NCBI GenBank assembly: GCA_036435485.1
Contig: CM071597.1
Location: 51,319,881 to 51,383,880 of the forward strand
DNA: 64,000 nucleotides
DNA from: Saposhnikovia divaricata
Lineage: Eukaryota; Streptophyta; Magnoliopsida; Apiales; Apiaceae
Direction of reading: 5' to 3'
Shown here one piece after another: positions 43,387 to 54,714 of the stretch. The notes beneath the pieces are model-generated. The model was given only the letters and a program-made list of their open reading frames with translations. It was not told where the DNA came from and did not search any database. Every line of letters starts with the position of its first letter. The first letter of the stretch is position 1. The position numbers and the translations under genes were made by a program.

Positions 43387-46300
43387 TGTAATAACCCTAA
43401 TTTTTGTACTTGAGAAAAATTTTCATTTTAGGGATGAATAGTGATTTGCATGGATGAATAGTAAAATTGTGGATGAATAGTGATTTTTGAGGACTAAGAA
43501 ATTTTTTATGTTACCCTATGTATGGGATAGGAAATGGATATTTCGAAGTTATATTAGTAATCTACGAGGTAAATAAGTGTATGTAAATACGATCGGAATT
43601 CAGAAAATCCAAAATTTATTTTTATGGAATATTTGACCGGGCAGTGAAGAGCATATCAATGCGACCAATACAAGTGATATATTTAAACTGAGGATTCAAG
43701 GATTTTATATTTTATTATTTTATTAAAGGTGATTTAAGGATTTAGAACGAAAACCCCTGAGTTAGTATAACGAACATTCTAGGAATCACTAGAACTTTAC
43801 AACGAGATTTTAAGCGAACGCGAAATGGATTATGAATTGAACACATGACAAGATTAAATACCATGCATGATCACCAAGTGCAAAATATCAAGTGGATTAG
43901 TGGAAAAGAAATCAAAGATTAAATCAAAAACAAGGAGCAAGTGATGTGTTCTTGCTAGGATGAGCCAACAATTTTCTTTCCAACCACACATGAATGACAA
44001 GTGTATTAAAGGGTTAAAAAGCCTTGTAGACATCTAATTATATATCACCAATATCACAAAAACACTTTTCTACCAACCAGTCAAGAGAGAAAGCAAGAAC
44101 AAAACACATCTTCACCATTTACAATATTTGGGACAGTTTCTGACCAGCTGAAAGAAGGGGTTAAAAACCCTAGCTAAGAAGCTTCAAATTTTGTGATCTA
44201 TAGCTCAAAAGAAAGCCCTTGAAGAGTAGAAGGTATGGTTGAAATCTTAGCTTCAAATATTATTCCTAGCTATGTCAAAAGTTCATCCAAATAGGAGGGT
44301 GAATAGTAATAAATAGTACTTTAACTTGTTTTTCTTGTTTTGTTCATGAGGACTAAGCTTTGTAAGGACCATCTAAGGCTTGTTAAGTGATTGTGAGCAC
44401 TTGTTAGTGTTGTTAGAGCATCAAGGAAGGTAAAAAGCTTAACCTTACTTTTTTATTATGAGTTATATGTTAAGTTTTGAGATGGTTTCAAGATTAGTTC
44501 ATGTTAGTGGGTTTACTAATTGTTTGGCTTTGTTTTGATATGTAAAATGTTGAGTGGTGATTTTGAACCTTACCACTGGCCTTAGATGTCTTTGATGAAT
44601 GTTACTTGATGTTGAGAATGATTGGTTTGCCTTGTATGGCTCGTTTGAGGAGTAACAAAAATGGAAAGCTTGATTTAGAGCCGTCGTAATACCCAAATTT
44701 TGTGAACCACTTTGACAGTAGGAACCCGAGGCCATAACTTTGTGTTTAGAGTGACCACTACATATGGTTGTGTAGATACTGTTGTCTAGTTTATTTTTCC
44801 ACAAGAATCATGTCAAAAGAGTTTACGGTTTAGGAGATATGACCATTTTAGTGAAAGTGATTCGAGGAATGAGACCGCAGAAATGTACCAACTTTGTGGC
44901 TATGATTGAGACCCTTAAGAGTAGTTATAAAATGTGAAATTTTGAGGATAAATACTAAGATCAGTTATCAATGTTTGTGGAAAGTTTTCGAGTTAAAAAC
45001 ATTATTTTTCAATTTTATAAAAATGCGTCAGCCGAGATTGCGCAAGTGGAAAAGCCCTTTTAGGAGATGATACTATTCATTACAAACCCCCTGCCCTGTT
45101 TTTTAAATTACGAAAAATAGGTCTTCTGACCAGAGCCAAATCTTGAGTTAGTTACCTTCTAGACATTCTCTAGATCGTGTACGCGAAAATGGTGCATCAT
45201 TTGAGTTAACGGTTATCGAGTTAAGAACGTTTTAGTAAAAGTGGTGCAAATAGTAAAAATCCGTGGTTGACTCAACTTCGAAAATACATTTCACCTATCT
45301 AGACCCATGTTTTCGAATCGGAAATTTTATGATAAATATTAAAAATACCAAAGATGATTTTAGAAGTGGTTCCGTATTTAATTATGTTTCCAGTGATTTA
45401 TTAAAAGTGTTGGAGTACGAGTCTCGGAATAGTAATTCTCAGGAAAGTCAACTCTAGAGGTACTACTTTGACCATCCATTTTGGCTAAGTTAAAAGAGGA
45501 ATTTCGAGTCGACTAAAACACGAAACTTGTTAAGAATTATCAAGGCAACATAGTGGTGCAAAGAATGAAGCTATAAATGGTTAGTAAGATGTATAGAATA
45601 TCTTACGTTACGTATGAATTCAAGGATCTATTTCGAATCAAACTTATGACTTAAGTGCTTGTCGATTAACATGGACTTAGTACGAGTCTAGAGAGAACCA
45701 ATAGTGCCTCGTTATGATTGCTTGAGTGCTTAAGCATTGAGTTATAAGTGGATCGTATAGGGCATTAATCGCGTATTTTCTTGACTTTGTTTAGATTGTC
45801 GGAATCCGCCACGAGCCCCTACTACATCCAAAGTACCAGGCAAGTTTACTATTTCATACTCTATCGTTCAGAGTATTTATATTTTTAAATGCATAAGTAT
45901 GCTGATTTAGTTTTCGATATATAAAAGCAAGTATTTTTTCTAGTTGTTTATACCGGATTTCATTCATGCAATTTACAATGCATATATATTATTGTTGAGC
46001 TGTTATCCGGATATTATTACTCGAGATGTTAAAATTTATTTCATGAGTTGGTCCATATTGTTGGGACATCTATCGAGATACTTTATTTGTACTCGCCGAG
46101 AAGATGATAGAGATATATTAAATAATATCTTCATACTATATATTAATTGATATTTAAGAGTGGAGTTATATATATATATAGTAAGTTAAGAATACTGATA
46201 TGGGTTACCTCATTCTGAATCCATGATTAGAATAGTTTTCATAAATATTTCCTCTACTCATTCGTGAGGAAAACCAATTATTGGAGGTGTTTATCGTTCA

Positions 46301-47314
46301 TTGTTTCAGAACGATATTGGAGAAATAATTTATAGAAAAGTAAATAAAGGTGCACGTGTTATTTTACCGTGACGCCTAAGAAATTTATTGTTGAAGGTGA
46401 TCGAAGATTCAGACACCTTATATTCTGGACTAGAGATGGCAAAAGTGATCGGAGTAACGTACCGGCCCAAATTGAGTAGTATTTAGGGTGTGTTCGAGAC
46501 GTCGGCTCATCCTTCTATCGATAGTAAACGAGTAGTGACAATGGACTGATCAATCCATTACTTGAGTAGGCATTTCGAGAAGAAGTCCAGTCATCGATAC
46601 CCTAACTGTTAACCAATGCCTTTGTGGTTCTATTAACTAGGGTGTTGATCCGAGCAGTTGTTAAATTTTATTTATTCAATCAAATTGAGTAGTTCGGAGA
46701 AGTTATTGAATTATATTCGAGTAGTACTTTGAAAAGTTATCGAGATATATTTATTCCATCATATGAGTAGTATTCTGAGATTAATAAAACTTTCGAGATA
46801 TTTTCTTTTCAAAAAAGAGTATATTTACTTATGTGAATGAGTTTTTATAAAGTGGTAAAAACATACTTTTTGAGCGAGTTGTTGTTGCTTCATATGGTGT
46901 CTATATACTTGCTGGGCATTCTTTTTGCTCATTCTTGCTATTTGAATATTATTAAACAGCGGCATCCAGAGCTGGCACTAGTACGGTGAACCGAGATAAA
47001 GGGAAGGGGAAAAGCAACTAATTCAATGCATTAGCCTTATAGTATCTGAGGAGGGTGCAAGCTGGGAAGAAGTTGTTTAATGCCTTATTATCTAGTATTT
47101 TGAAGTTGTAATAATATTTCAGAGATTCTGGGAGGTGAACTGGTGTTGTAATAACTTCTGAATTATTGAGTACTTGTTCTAAGACTATAACCCGTGGAGT
47201 AAAATATGGAGTTTATTATGAATATTGTTGTAGATTATATTGCGAGCAGGTGATTGAATATTCTGCAAGAGATGTGACGACCTCGATTCCTGTAGGGGAT
47301 TTGGGGGCGTTACA
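43387..47314 (+). mobile_element. 3.93-kb gypsy-type solo LTR inside the tandem array, TSD ATAA
   Basis: TGTAATAACCC...GGGGGCGTTACA is flanked by ATAA at 43383-43386 and 47315-47318. Removing it restores CCAAATAATGCTCAA, matching the sister LTRs (CCAAACAATGCTCAA). The duplication is 4 bp rather than the usual 5. No coding domain is inside. The start carries three GGATGAATAGT repeats (43432-43485). Ends of this kind are common in Ty3/gypsy chromovirus (Tekay-type) LTRs. The lineage is inferred. Confidence 0.83.
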
Positions 47315-47614
47315 ATAATGCTCAATCATCTCTCAAACAATACCTAAGACTACATCTCTTAAGTATTCACCTATCAAACATAATTTGACTATGTATGTAT
47401 AGCCATCTGAAACTTAGCCACCAAGACTTACTATACTTGTTCTACAAGTTTTACCATACTTTTATACAAGCCTTCCAATTCTTAGCACATAATTACCCAA
47501 CTTAGTGATCAAGACATATCATACATAATAATTGTCTAAAGATACAATTATTATCTTACCTATATATATTGAACCATTCAAGCCCATAACATTATACTGG
47601 ATTGAAACCCAGCA

Positions 47615-48192
47615 ATCCTCCCCTTCAGCCCAATACCCATATCGGATTGAAAGGTAACCATCAAGCCATCGACGTCCACTCGTCAATGCCTCCGCTCAAA
47701 CAAGAACCTTATCTTGTTCTTCCAAACATTGAGTGTCTATATAACCCATTTAGTGAACTCCAAACCATCGTTCTTCAACATAATGATTTATACGTATGCA
47801 AAATCACGTGCATCAGCCACCACGAGTGCTCTTCCATATGTTGAGTCACCCGATCCTTACTTTCACAATCTTTCAGTCTCTTGAAGAAAATCAGTAGTAT
47901 CATCCAAATAGTTCACCTGATTGATCAAGCCATTGTAACAATTACGATGACCTCTTCCATCTTCTTCCATTTCGAGTCCGAACACATCTTTCTTGAGAAA
48001 CCCACTCCTCAAGAACAACAATATTGATCCAAGGTGCAAGGCCAATCGAATGATCCATACCACACGTAACTTTCTCTCTACCGCTTTAGCAGTCTCTTTA
48101 TTAGCAAATCTTTCATTGTACTCTGCCATAACAATTAAACCTCGAACTTTCCCTCAACCTCATCCATCACAAACCTTAGCTCTGATACCATT
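47615..48192 (-). other. Internal segment 2 of the tandem LTR array
   Basis: 578 bp, clearly homologous to internal segment 1 along its length. An 88-codon minus reading starts MAEYNERFANKETAK and contains HRNCYNGLINQVNYLDD. The frame differs from that used in segment 1, which argues against a conserved protein. The PPT AAGGGGAGGAT lies at about 47615-47625 and the PBS at its right end. Confidence 0.7.
48178..48190 (-). promoter_or_regulatory. PBS of the short LTR element
   Basis: The minus strand reads TGGTATCAGAGCT two bases inside the LTR at 48193. The equivalent site at 43089-43101 has decayed to TGAATCAGAGC. Confidence 0.88.
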
Positions 48193-48963
48193 TGTTAGGG
48201 GACTATAAAATCTGAGATTCACAAACCACCAATGCAAAGCACACAAATAACCAATCAATTAGTTGACAAGATCCACTAAAGCGTGGTCACACGTTATTCA
48301 AGTATCAGTACTTCTACTTTTAATCAAATCAATAAGTAAAAACAAAACAAGAACGCACAATATTTGACGTGGAAACACCCACGCCCCAACTCGTATTATT
48401 ATCTATAATACATCAAAAACAGTAACACCTCAACGTTGTCCCAAATCCGATACTTGAGCCAAACAATGCTCAAACATCTCTCAAAGAATACCTAAGACTA
48501 CATTTCTTAGTTATTCACCCATCAAACATATATGATTATGTATATATAGCCATCCAATACTTTACCACCAACACTTATCATACTTGTTCTACAAGTCTTT
48601 TCATACTTGTTATACAAGCCTTTCAATTCTTGACACCTAATTAACCAACTTAGTGATCAGGACATAACATATATAATAATTGTCTACACATACAATTATT
48701 ATCTTACCCATATATATCTTGGACCATCCAAGCCCATAATATCATATTAGGTTGAAACCCAACAATACTACACTCAAAAAAATATATCACTAGTTAGTCA
48801 TACAATTTCCTTCCAGAAATATATAATAAACCACCAATCTAGTCTAGAAATACATACCAGTTACGTTATTCGCTGCCTAATTGTATTTACATCAAGGTTT
48901 TAAAAAGACAGAAAATCTATTTAGAGTGATTCTTTTTTTTTTTGACGAAAAGCTGAGATTTTA

Positions 48964-49620
48964 TTACGTTCTCAAATCCATATAAATACAATTTTGAATC
49001 GAAATAAGAACAGACCTCCTATCGAAACTACAACCTGAAAAATAATATGATTCTCTTGCCAACTGATGGGCAACCATATGAGCAGACCGTTTGACAAAAA
49101 ACAAGCTAATGTTGTTCAAACGTTGTAAAATACACCGGCATTCTTCAATTATCAAACTGAAGTACGATCTCATGGGAACTGTACTTCTGATTGCCTGCAC
49201 CACATTCAGACAATTTGATTCCACCACATCATCGTGCCATCCCCTATCATCCATCCAACTTAGGGCCTCCTTAAATGCCAATGCTTCAGCTGTAATCGGA
49301 GAAACCATACTCATTTGAAACTTCGTTGTAGCTTCAATCAGTTCACCGTTAGAATCTCTGGCCACTAATCCAAAACCAATTCCATCTCGATCTTCAAACA
49401 CAGCTGCATCAATTGATATTTTGACTTTGTTTGGCTGGGGCTTAACCCAAATGGTAGCTCCATCTCCTTCGACCTGAGGTTGGAGAGGAGTAGTAAAAGA
49501 CCTGCATTGGGTTACTTTCCATTGTGCAAAATACTGTTTTGCTGCTGCAACTGTTCTATTAATCTTCGTGGTTTTTTTATTCCAGACTAGATCGTTCCTT
49601 GATCTCCATAATGACCAACA
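48964..49620 (-). pseudogene. LINE C-terminal RNase H domain
   Basis: Separated from the rest of ORF2 by the Athila-like insertion. It reads CWSLWRSRNDLVWNKK, a linker, then ISIDAAVFEDRDGIGFGLVA, TAEALAFKEALSWMDDRGW, VVESNCLNVV and HMVAHQLARES, ending MDLRT at 48964. This is a plant LINE RNase H-like (RVT_3) domain. The third acidic position, usually Asp in VESDC, is Asn here. Upstream residues in the open frame (49621-49647) come from the inserted LTR. Confidence 0.87.
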
Positions 49621-49624
49621 TAGC

Positions 49625-51207
49625 TGATAAGTGGATTTTATATCCACTTGGATCGCTTCAATTTGGCTTAAATTGATTGTCTTGGACTCAAGTTTGTTGT
49701 AGTTTTGATATGTTTTGTGTAGTTGTGCAGGTTTGTAAGAATGTCAATTATGGTTGATGCTTCTGTCATTTTTTAAGTTAAATTTGTGCAATGAAATGAA
49801 GAATGGAGTTGTCATTAAACTCTCATGAAGGTTCCTAAGCCGAGGGAAATAAAAAATGTGTTCTAACGCAAAAAGAACGGGCGAAAACGGAGCAAGAACG
49901 AAGGAATTAGAGCTGAAAAACGACGCGACGGAGAGCGAGGCGCAAGTTGCCCCAAACCAGGCACATGCTGCGCGTAATGCAGTTGGATAGGGGCAGGTTG
50001 CGCGCCTGAGGGGCAGGTTGCGCGCGCGTTGCTAAAAAATTACAGTTTTGCCCTAATTCACTGTTTTGGCCATATCTTGAGTTCTACAAGTCCATTTTGG
50101 ACGATCTTACAGTCCACGCGAAGATAACGAGATTCTCTATCATTCTAAAGTGGTTCAGAGGTCCAATTACGACTGGAACGGCCCAGAAATATTGAAGAAA
50201 AGTCAGCTACGAATTTTCCTTAAAAACAGAATCAGTTTAGGAAAAGTATTCTATTTTAATTCAGATTTGGTAGTTTCCTTGCTGGGCAAGACTTCTAGAG
50301 CCTATTTAAACACATCCTACCATTGTAATTTGTATCATCATTACATATCAATTACTTAGGTTTATTTGTATCTTTTCATATTTTGTTTTTATCATTGTTT
50401 CATCAGATCCCATGATGACGAGAGGTTCGATTACGAACTAATCGTTGTCATGGGATTCTAACGGATTTATTTATGGAGCTTTAGTATTTTGATGCTTTAA
50501 AGATCTGTGTGTGATGTATATTTGATATCCTTGTATGGTTATTCTTAATGCTTTTAGATGCGTAGCGAACATCTAAATTGAATTGTTAATCTCTTGCGAA
50601 ACGAGAGTGGATCTTGAGATTTAGAACTTTCCATGCTAGCATAGGATAGGTTGATGTTTTAACATCATGATTTGTGGCATAAATAGAGATATTATGCTGC
50701 CCTATGTGATCAATATGGATAACTTGTGCTTAAACCGTTATGTTTTCAAATCTTATAGAGATATAGGGTCTAAACATAATTGGTGTCTATTCATCTTCTA
50801 TCTCTTTTGTGGATGTATGAGTAGTTTGGTGTTAGTATACCGAGAGGTAGCTTATACTTGTTTCGTGTTGTCCGATCAGATATCATAACCATTGCATATA
50901 GTGATTAAAGGCGTCAGATCTAAGCAAAGTATTTAATGAAGTTAGGATCCCATGTTTACTCTTGTAGAAGTAATTCGATTCCAATTCTCATTAGTTAAGT
51001 AATTCTTAGTTTGTTAATTTCCTTTTTAGTTAATTTTAGTTAATCAATCCCAATCTTGTTAATTGTCTTAGCAGTGAGTAACAACCATACATTGTTGCAT
51101 AGGTACATTGACTGAATTAAAACCTAAACTAGATCCCTGTGGGAACGAACTTGACTTATTCATATATTACTTGTGACCACGTACGCTTGCGTGATTTTGT
51201 GTTAACA
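49625..51207 (+). repeat. 5' LTR of the Athila-like element
   Basis: TGATAAGTGG...GTGTTAACA, 1,583 bp. A TATA-like CCTATTTAAACAC lies near 50299. A GC-rich patch with two GGGCAGGTTGCGCGC copies lies near 49990-50025. The PBS follows at 51214. Confidence 0.93.
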
Positions 51208-51213
51208 AGTTTT

Positions 51214-51231
51214 TGGCACCGTTGCCGGGGA
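51214..51231 (+). promoter_or_regulatory. PBS of the Athila-like element
   Basis: TGGCACCGTTGCCGGGGA lies six bases after the LTR. This is the standard Athila-type primer site (usually TGGCGCCGTTGCCGGGGA, assigned to tRNA-Asp), with one change. Confidence 0.85.
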
Positions 51232-51341
51232 TCATCGGTATTTTATTTTTAGTTTATGTGCTTGTCATCAGTGGTCGTTAGAGTTCACTGACTCGGATTG
51301 TTTCTTACATAGTTGTTTAGTTCTATGTGTTTCAAGTAGCA

Positions 51342-52621
51342 ATGGGAGAACCAGCAGCAGCGAAAGCATTGATGTATTACTCTCAACCAAAGATCAATGA
51401 CATCCAATCTAGCATTGTCAGGCCAGCTATTACAGCTAACACTTTCGAAATAAATCCTAGCACAATTCAGATGGTGCAGAATTCGGTTCAGTTTGGGGGT
51501 GCTTCAATGGAAGATCTTAATATGCACATTCGGGACTTTATCGAGATCTGCGACACCTTCAAGATCAATGGTGTGTCTGAGGATGCTGTGAAATTGAGAC
51601 TTTTCCCTTTTTCTCTACGGGATAAAGCTAAGTGCTGGTTGCACTCTCTACCAGCAGGTTCTATTTTGACATGGGAGGATCTTGCTCAGAAATTTCTCAC
51701 TAAATTTTTCCCCATGGCAAAGACCTCAGTAATCAGGAATGCTATAACTCAGTTTGCACAGCAGTCTGGAGAGTCTTTGTGCGAGGCTTGGGAGCGATAT
51801 AAGGAGATGCTAAGGAAGTGTCCACATCATGGGATGCCTGATTGGATGGTGATTAACTGCTTTTATAATGGCTTGGGTGCCCAGTCAAGACCCGTGCTAG
51901 ATGCAGCATCAGGTGGAGCTCTATGGGCTAAGAGCTATGAGGAAGCTTATGAGTTGATTGAGATGATGGCTGCGAATGAATACCAGAATTCAATTCAGAG
52001 ATTATCACAAGAAAAAATAGCAGGAATTCTGGAAGTTAATACAGTCACAGCTCTAGCATCTCAGCTAGAGGCACTTAATAAGAAATTGGATTTTATGTCA
52101 AAGCATGGGGTGCCTCAAGTTGCTAGTGGTGGTGAGCTATGTGAGGGTGCACATGAGACGAGTCAGTGTCCATATCTTCTGAATCGGCAGAGTTTGTGAG
52201 CAACTTCCAACAACCTTCGCAACCAACTCCAGCCACCTATCATTCCAATTTTGGCTGGAGCAACAATCAAGATTTTCAGCAGCAACAGTTTCATGGGGAT
52301 GATGGTCAATCTTCGAATGAAAAATCTGAATTGGATGAATTGAGGTTGATGATTAAAAGTCAGGCGGTATCTCTCAAGACATTGGAGAGTCAGATTGGGC
52401 AATTTGCAAGTGCCTTTCTCAACGGACCGCAGGGAGTTCTTCCTAGTGCCACAGAGGTATATCCAGGAAAACAAGATGGCATGGAGCAGGTTAATGCCAT
52501 AACACTCAGATCTGGACAAGTCACGAACGATCAGAATTCAGCAAGTGAGGATGAAGAAGAGATTCATGATCAGGACCCTACAGAAAAAAAGAACATTCTG
52601 TTTTGTCAGAACCTGTATTAG
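51342..52621 (+). pseudogene. gag: Athila-type gag with one frameshift
   Basis: ATG at 51342 (MGEPAAAKALMYY); an in-frame GTG at 51327 is not needed. A retrotransposon gag domain (ISSUE-free stretch with LRLFPFSLRDKAKCWLHSLP and WEDLAQKFLTKFFPMAKTS, ERYKEMLRKCPHHGMPDWM) runs to about residue 270 and ends in LCEGAHETSQCPY. A one-base shift near 52165-52175 moves the reading to the frame SESAEFVSNFQQPSQPTPA, which continues SLKTLESQIGQFASAFL and AITLRSGQ to the stop at 52619-52621. These are the usual landmarks of Athila gag and its C-terminal linker. Confidence 0.88.
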
Positions 52622-53163
52622 GCTTGGCTGATCTCTGGGATTTTAAGGTGCTGGTTGATGATGTGGTTTCATGGTCAAATCTTGAGGATAGTGCAATTGA
52701 GTCTTTTCTTGAGGAAGATGTTTTGATTGAGGGTAATGAGGATCTTCATGAGTTGTATAGGAATTTTACTTCTGATGAGATGTTAGATGAATTGAATGCT
52801 ATTTGTTCTAAGCATGAAATTTAACTTGAGGAGAGTTCTTTTGATCCTAAGTCTGTTGTAAAGACTTCTGTTGGTGAACTACCTACTTTTGTTCCTAATC
52901 CGTCTATTTCCACTCTTGATTAGTCTTTGGTGGTTAATAATAAAAATCATCATATTGAAGAAACTTCCAGACTCGAGTTTAAACCACCAGATCACTTGAG
53001 GTATGTATATTTGGGTCAATCATCTATTTTTCCTATTATTATTGTTGCTAACTTGTCAGGTAGTGAAGAGAACATTGTTGTTGACACCTTTGAAGAGCGA
53101 AGAAGGCTGAAACTTGTTATCAAGGATGTAGCACCAGGAAAGATAATTAAATGGCCATATTAA
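52622..53163 (+). pseudogene. Remnant of the Athila gag-pol linker, pol deleted
   Basis: Coding-like stretches at 52603-52824 and 52927-53163, separated by stops. The second reads ETSRLEFKPPDHLRYVYLGQ then SSIFPIIIVANLSG, the segment that in Athila elements lies just before RT. It then breaks off and after KWPY reaches TAA at 53161. AGCTAAAGACTCTAAACAAG CGCTTCG (about 53210) follows, a sequence that normally lies after integrase. A deletion of the enzyme domains is therefore placed between about 53090 and 53200. Confidence 0.8.
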
Positions 53164-54714
53164 GCTACGGTGTAGGAATTTTCAAGAGAAAAAGCCATGG
53201 CCATGTCTAGCTAAAGACTCTAAACAAGCGCTTCGTGGGAGGCAACCCACGTGTTTCGGTATTTTTAGGTATGTTTCCTGCTATCCTTTGTATTTACTTC
53301 CATTCAATGCGGACATTGAATCTTTTAAGTTTGGGGGTGGTTTGGGGGATATGTAGTGTATATGTAGTTATTTGTGATTGTGAGTCATTGTGTTCATATA
53401 GATATCATGTTTGCATAATAGTAGTAATTCATGCATATATGTTCGTATTAATTATGTTTGTTTCATGTAGGGCATTCTGTTTTTGTTTCGTATACCATGT
53501 GAGTTCATGTTAGTTGCATTTCATGTCATGCATTTTTCATGATCCCTTAGAATGAGCTAATTCTGATTGGTAGGAAGGTGTCTAATTGAGTGTGGTAATG
53601 ATGAATAGAGGGTTGATTTAAGTTCCTATGAAATTGACTTGCATGTTACGGGAACAAAACTTTTACACAGTCTCATTGGGTGCTTTTGGGCTAGGTTAGG
53701 ATCATGCTTGTTTGGATGCTTTGAGATTTAATTACTTGATTATAGTTAGAATTTTCGTTATTCCCTTGATGGCGTAGGATCACTAAAGTCTAAGTTTTGG
53801 GGAAACTAGGAATTTCATGCTAGTTGTCAATAATGGCTAGGCATCAAATGGCTAGTAGCCGGCTCATATTTATATGAGTAGTCTAGGGTTGGAAATGAGA
53901 ATTCTCATTCCAGATTGCATATATGAAAAAAAGGAAAAAAAAGAGGAAAAAACAGAAAAAAAAAATGAAAAAGAAAAAAAAAGTCAATAGTTAAATTGTT
54001 AAATGCAAAATTAACCAGGGTGAGCTCTTTAATACTCGAGCTATTAAGTTCGCGGGGACTTTGTGCCTAGTGACCTAAGGCTTTTTATAGTCTGGGATCC
54101 ACTAACCTAACGCTCGCTACATGGGTATTATTGTATAAGCCTTTTGGGGTCTCATCCATTGCACGGTTAAATAAGCATGCTTGTATATATGTGTCGTAGT
54201 AGTTAGTTATAAAGCATGAATTTCTGTCTACCTTGGATAAGGATGGAGGTGTTTCTAGGTTATGGAGTGTTTACCGTCTATTCTAGTTATAAACTTGTGA
54301 TTGTCTTGGCAAAGAACATGTATGATCTAGTTTTGGAAGTATTTCTGATGAGCATCGCACAAACGCACGTTCTGTTCATGTATTGTTAGTATACGGGGAC
54401 TTAGTCGAGCTCTACTTGGAGTTATTTGCATTCCTTGAGATATGTGCTTGCTAGTTGGTTTTGGTTAGTTTGAAGGGAATCTTTGCATTTTCATAATAGT
54501 TGCATTCATGCATTGCATTGCATTGGATTTTGTGGGTACATTCGCTATAGGCCCTCACGAGACCTCACTCGTCCACTAGGGCTACCTAGGGGTTTAAAGG
54601 GCTTGTTACATATGCCAAATGCAACCGTGATCACCTACGGAAGTGGTACTAGTTAATTGTAAATAGTTTATTTCTTTATGCTTGAGGATAAGCATCAGTT
54701 TAAGTTTGGGGGTG
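53164..54714 (+). other. Non-coding 3' internal region and PPT of the Athila-like element
   Basis: 1.5 kb without a credible ORF. It contains a purine-rich A/G run at about 53930-53985 (AAAAAAGGAAAAAAAAGAGG and similar). The PPT AAGTTTGGGGGTG at 54702-54714 directly precedes the 3' LTR; a second TTAAGTTTGGGGGTGGTTTG lies near 53326. Confidence 0.75.

Larger units (their letters stand above)
42020..48764 (-). mobile_element. Tandem LTR-internal-LTR-internal-LTR retroelement array, TSD ATACT
   Basis: Minus orientation. LTRs: 42020-42534 (first ~7 bp lost and a ~65-bp deletion), 43104-43386 plus 47315-47614, and 48193-48764 (572 bp, TGTTAGGGG...CCCAACA). Two internal segments of 569 and 578 bp (42535-43103, 47615-48192) each begin with a tRNA-Met-type PBS and end with a PPT. 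The whole array is flanked by ATACT at 42015-42019 and 48765-48769. The internal segments hold only a short related reading (WQSTIKDLPTR / MAEYNERFANKETAK; LINQVNYLDDT). It is a non-autonomous, TRIM-like element present as a tandem multimer. A gypsy-like solo LTR sits in the middle LTR. Confidence 0.88.

Noticed and set aside
43387..47314. Possible coding gene in the 3.9-kb interval (ORFs of 60-100 codons)
   Set aside because: ORFs are short, scattered on both strands and match nothing recognisable. TSD and LTR ends explain the interval.
50667..50888. Repeated 73-codon ORF at 50667 and 55757
   Set aside because: Identical placement in both Athila-like LTRs. Conserved only because the LTRs are copies.
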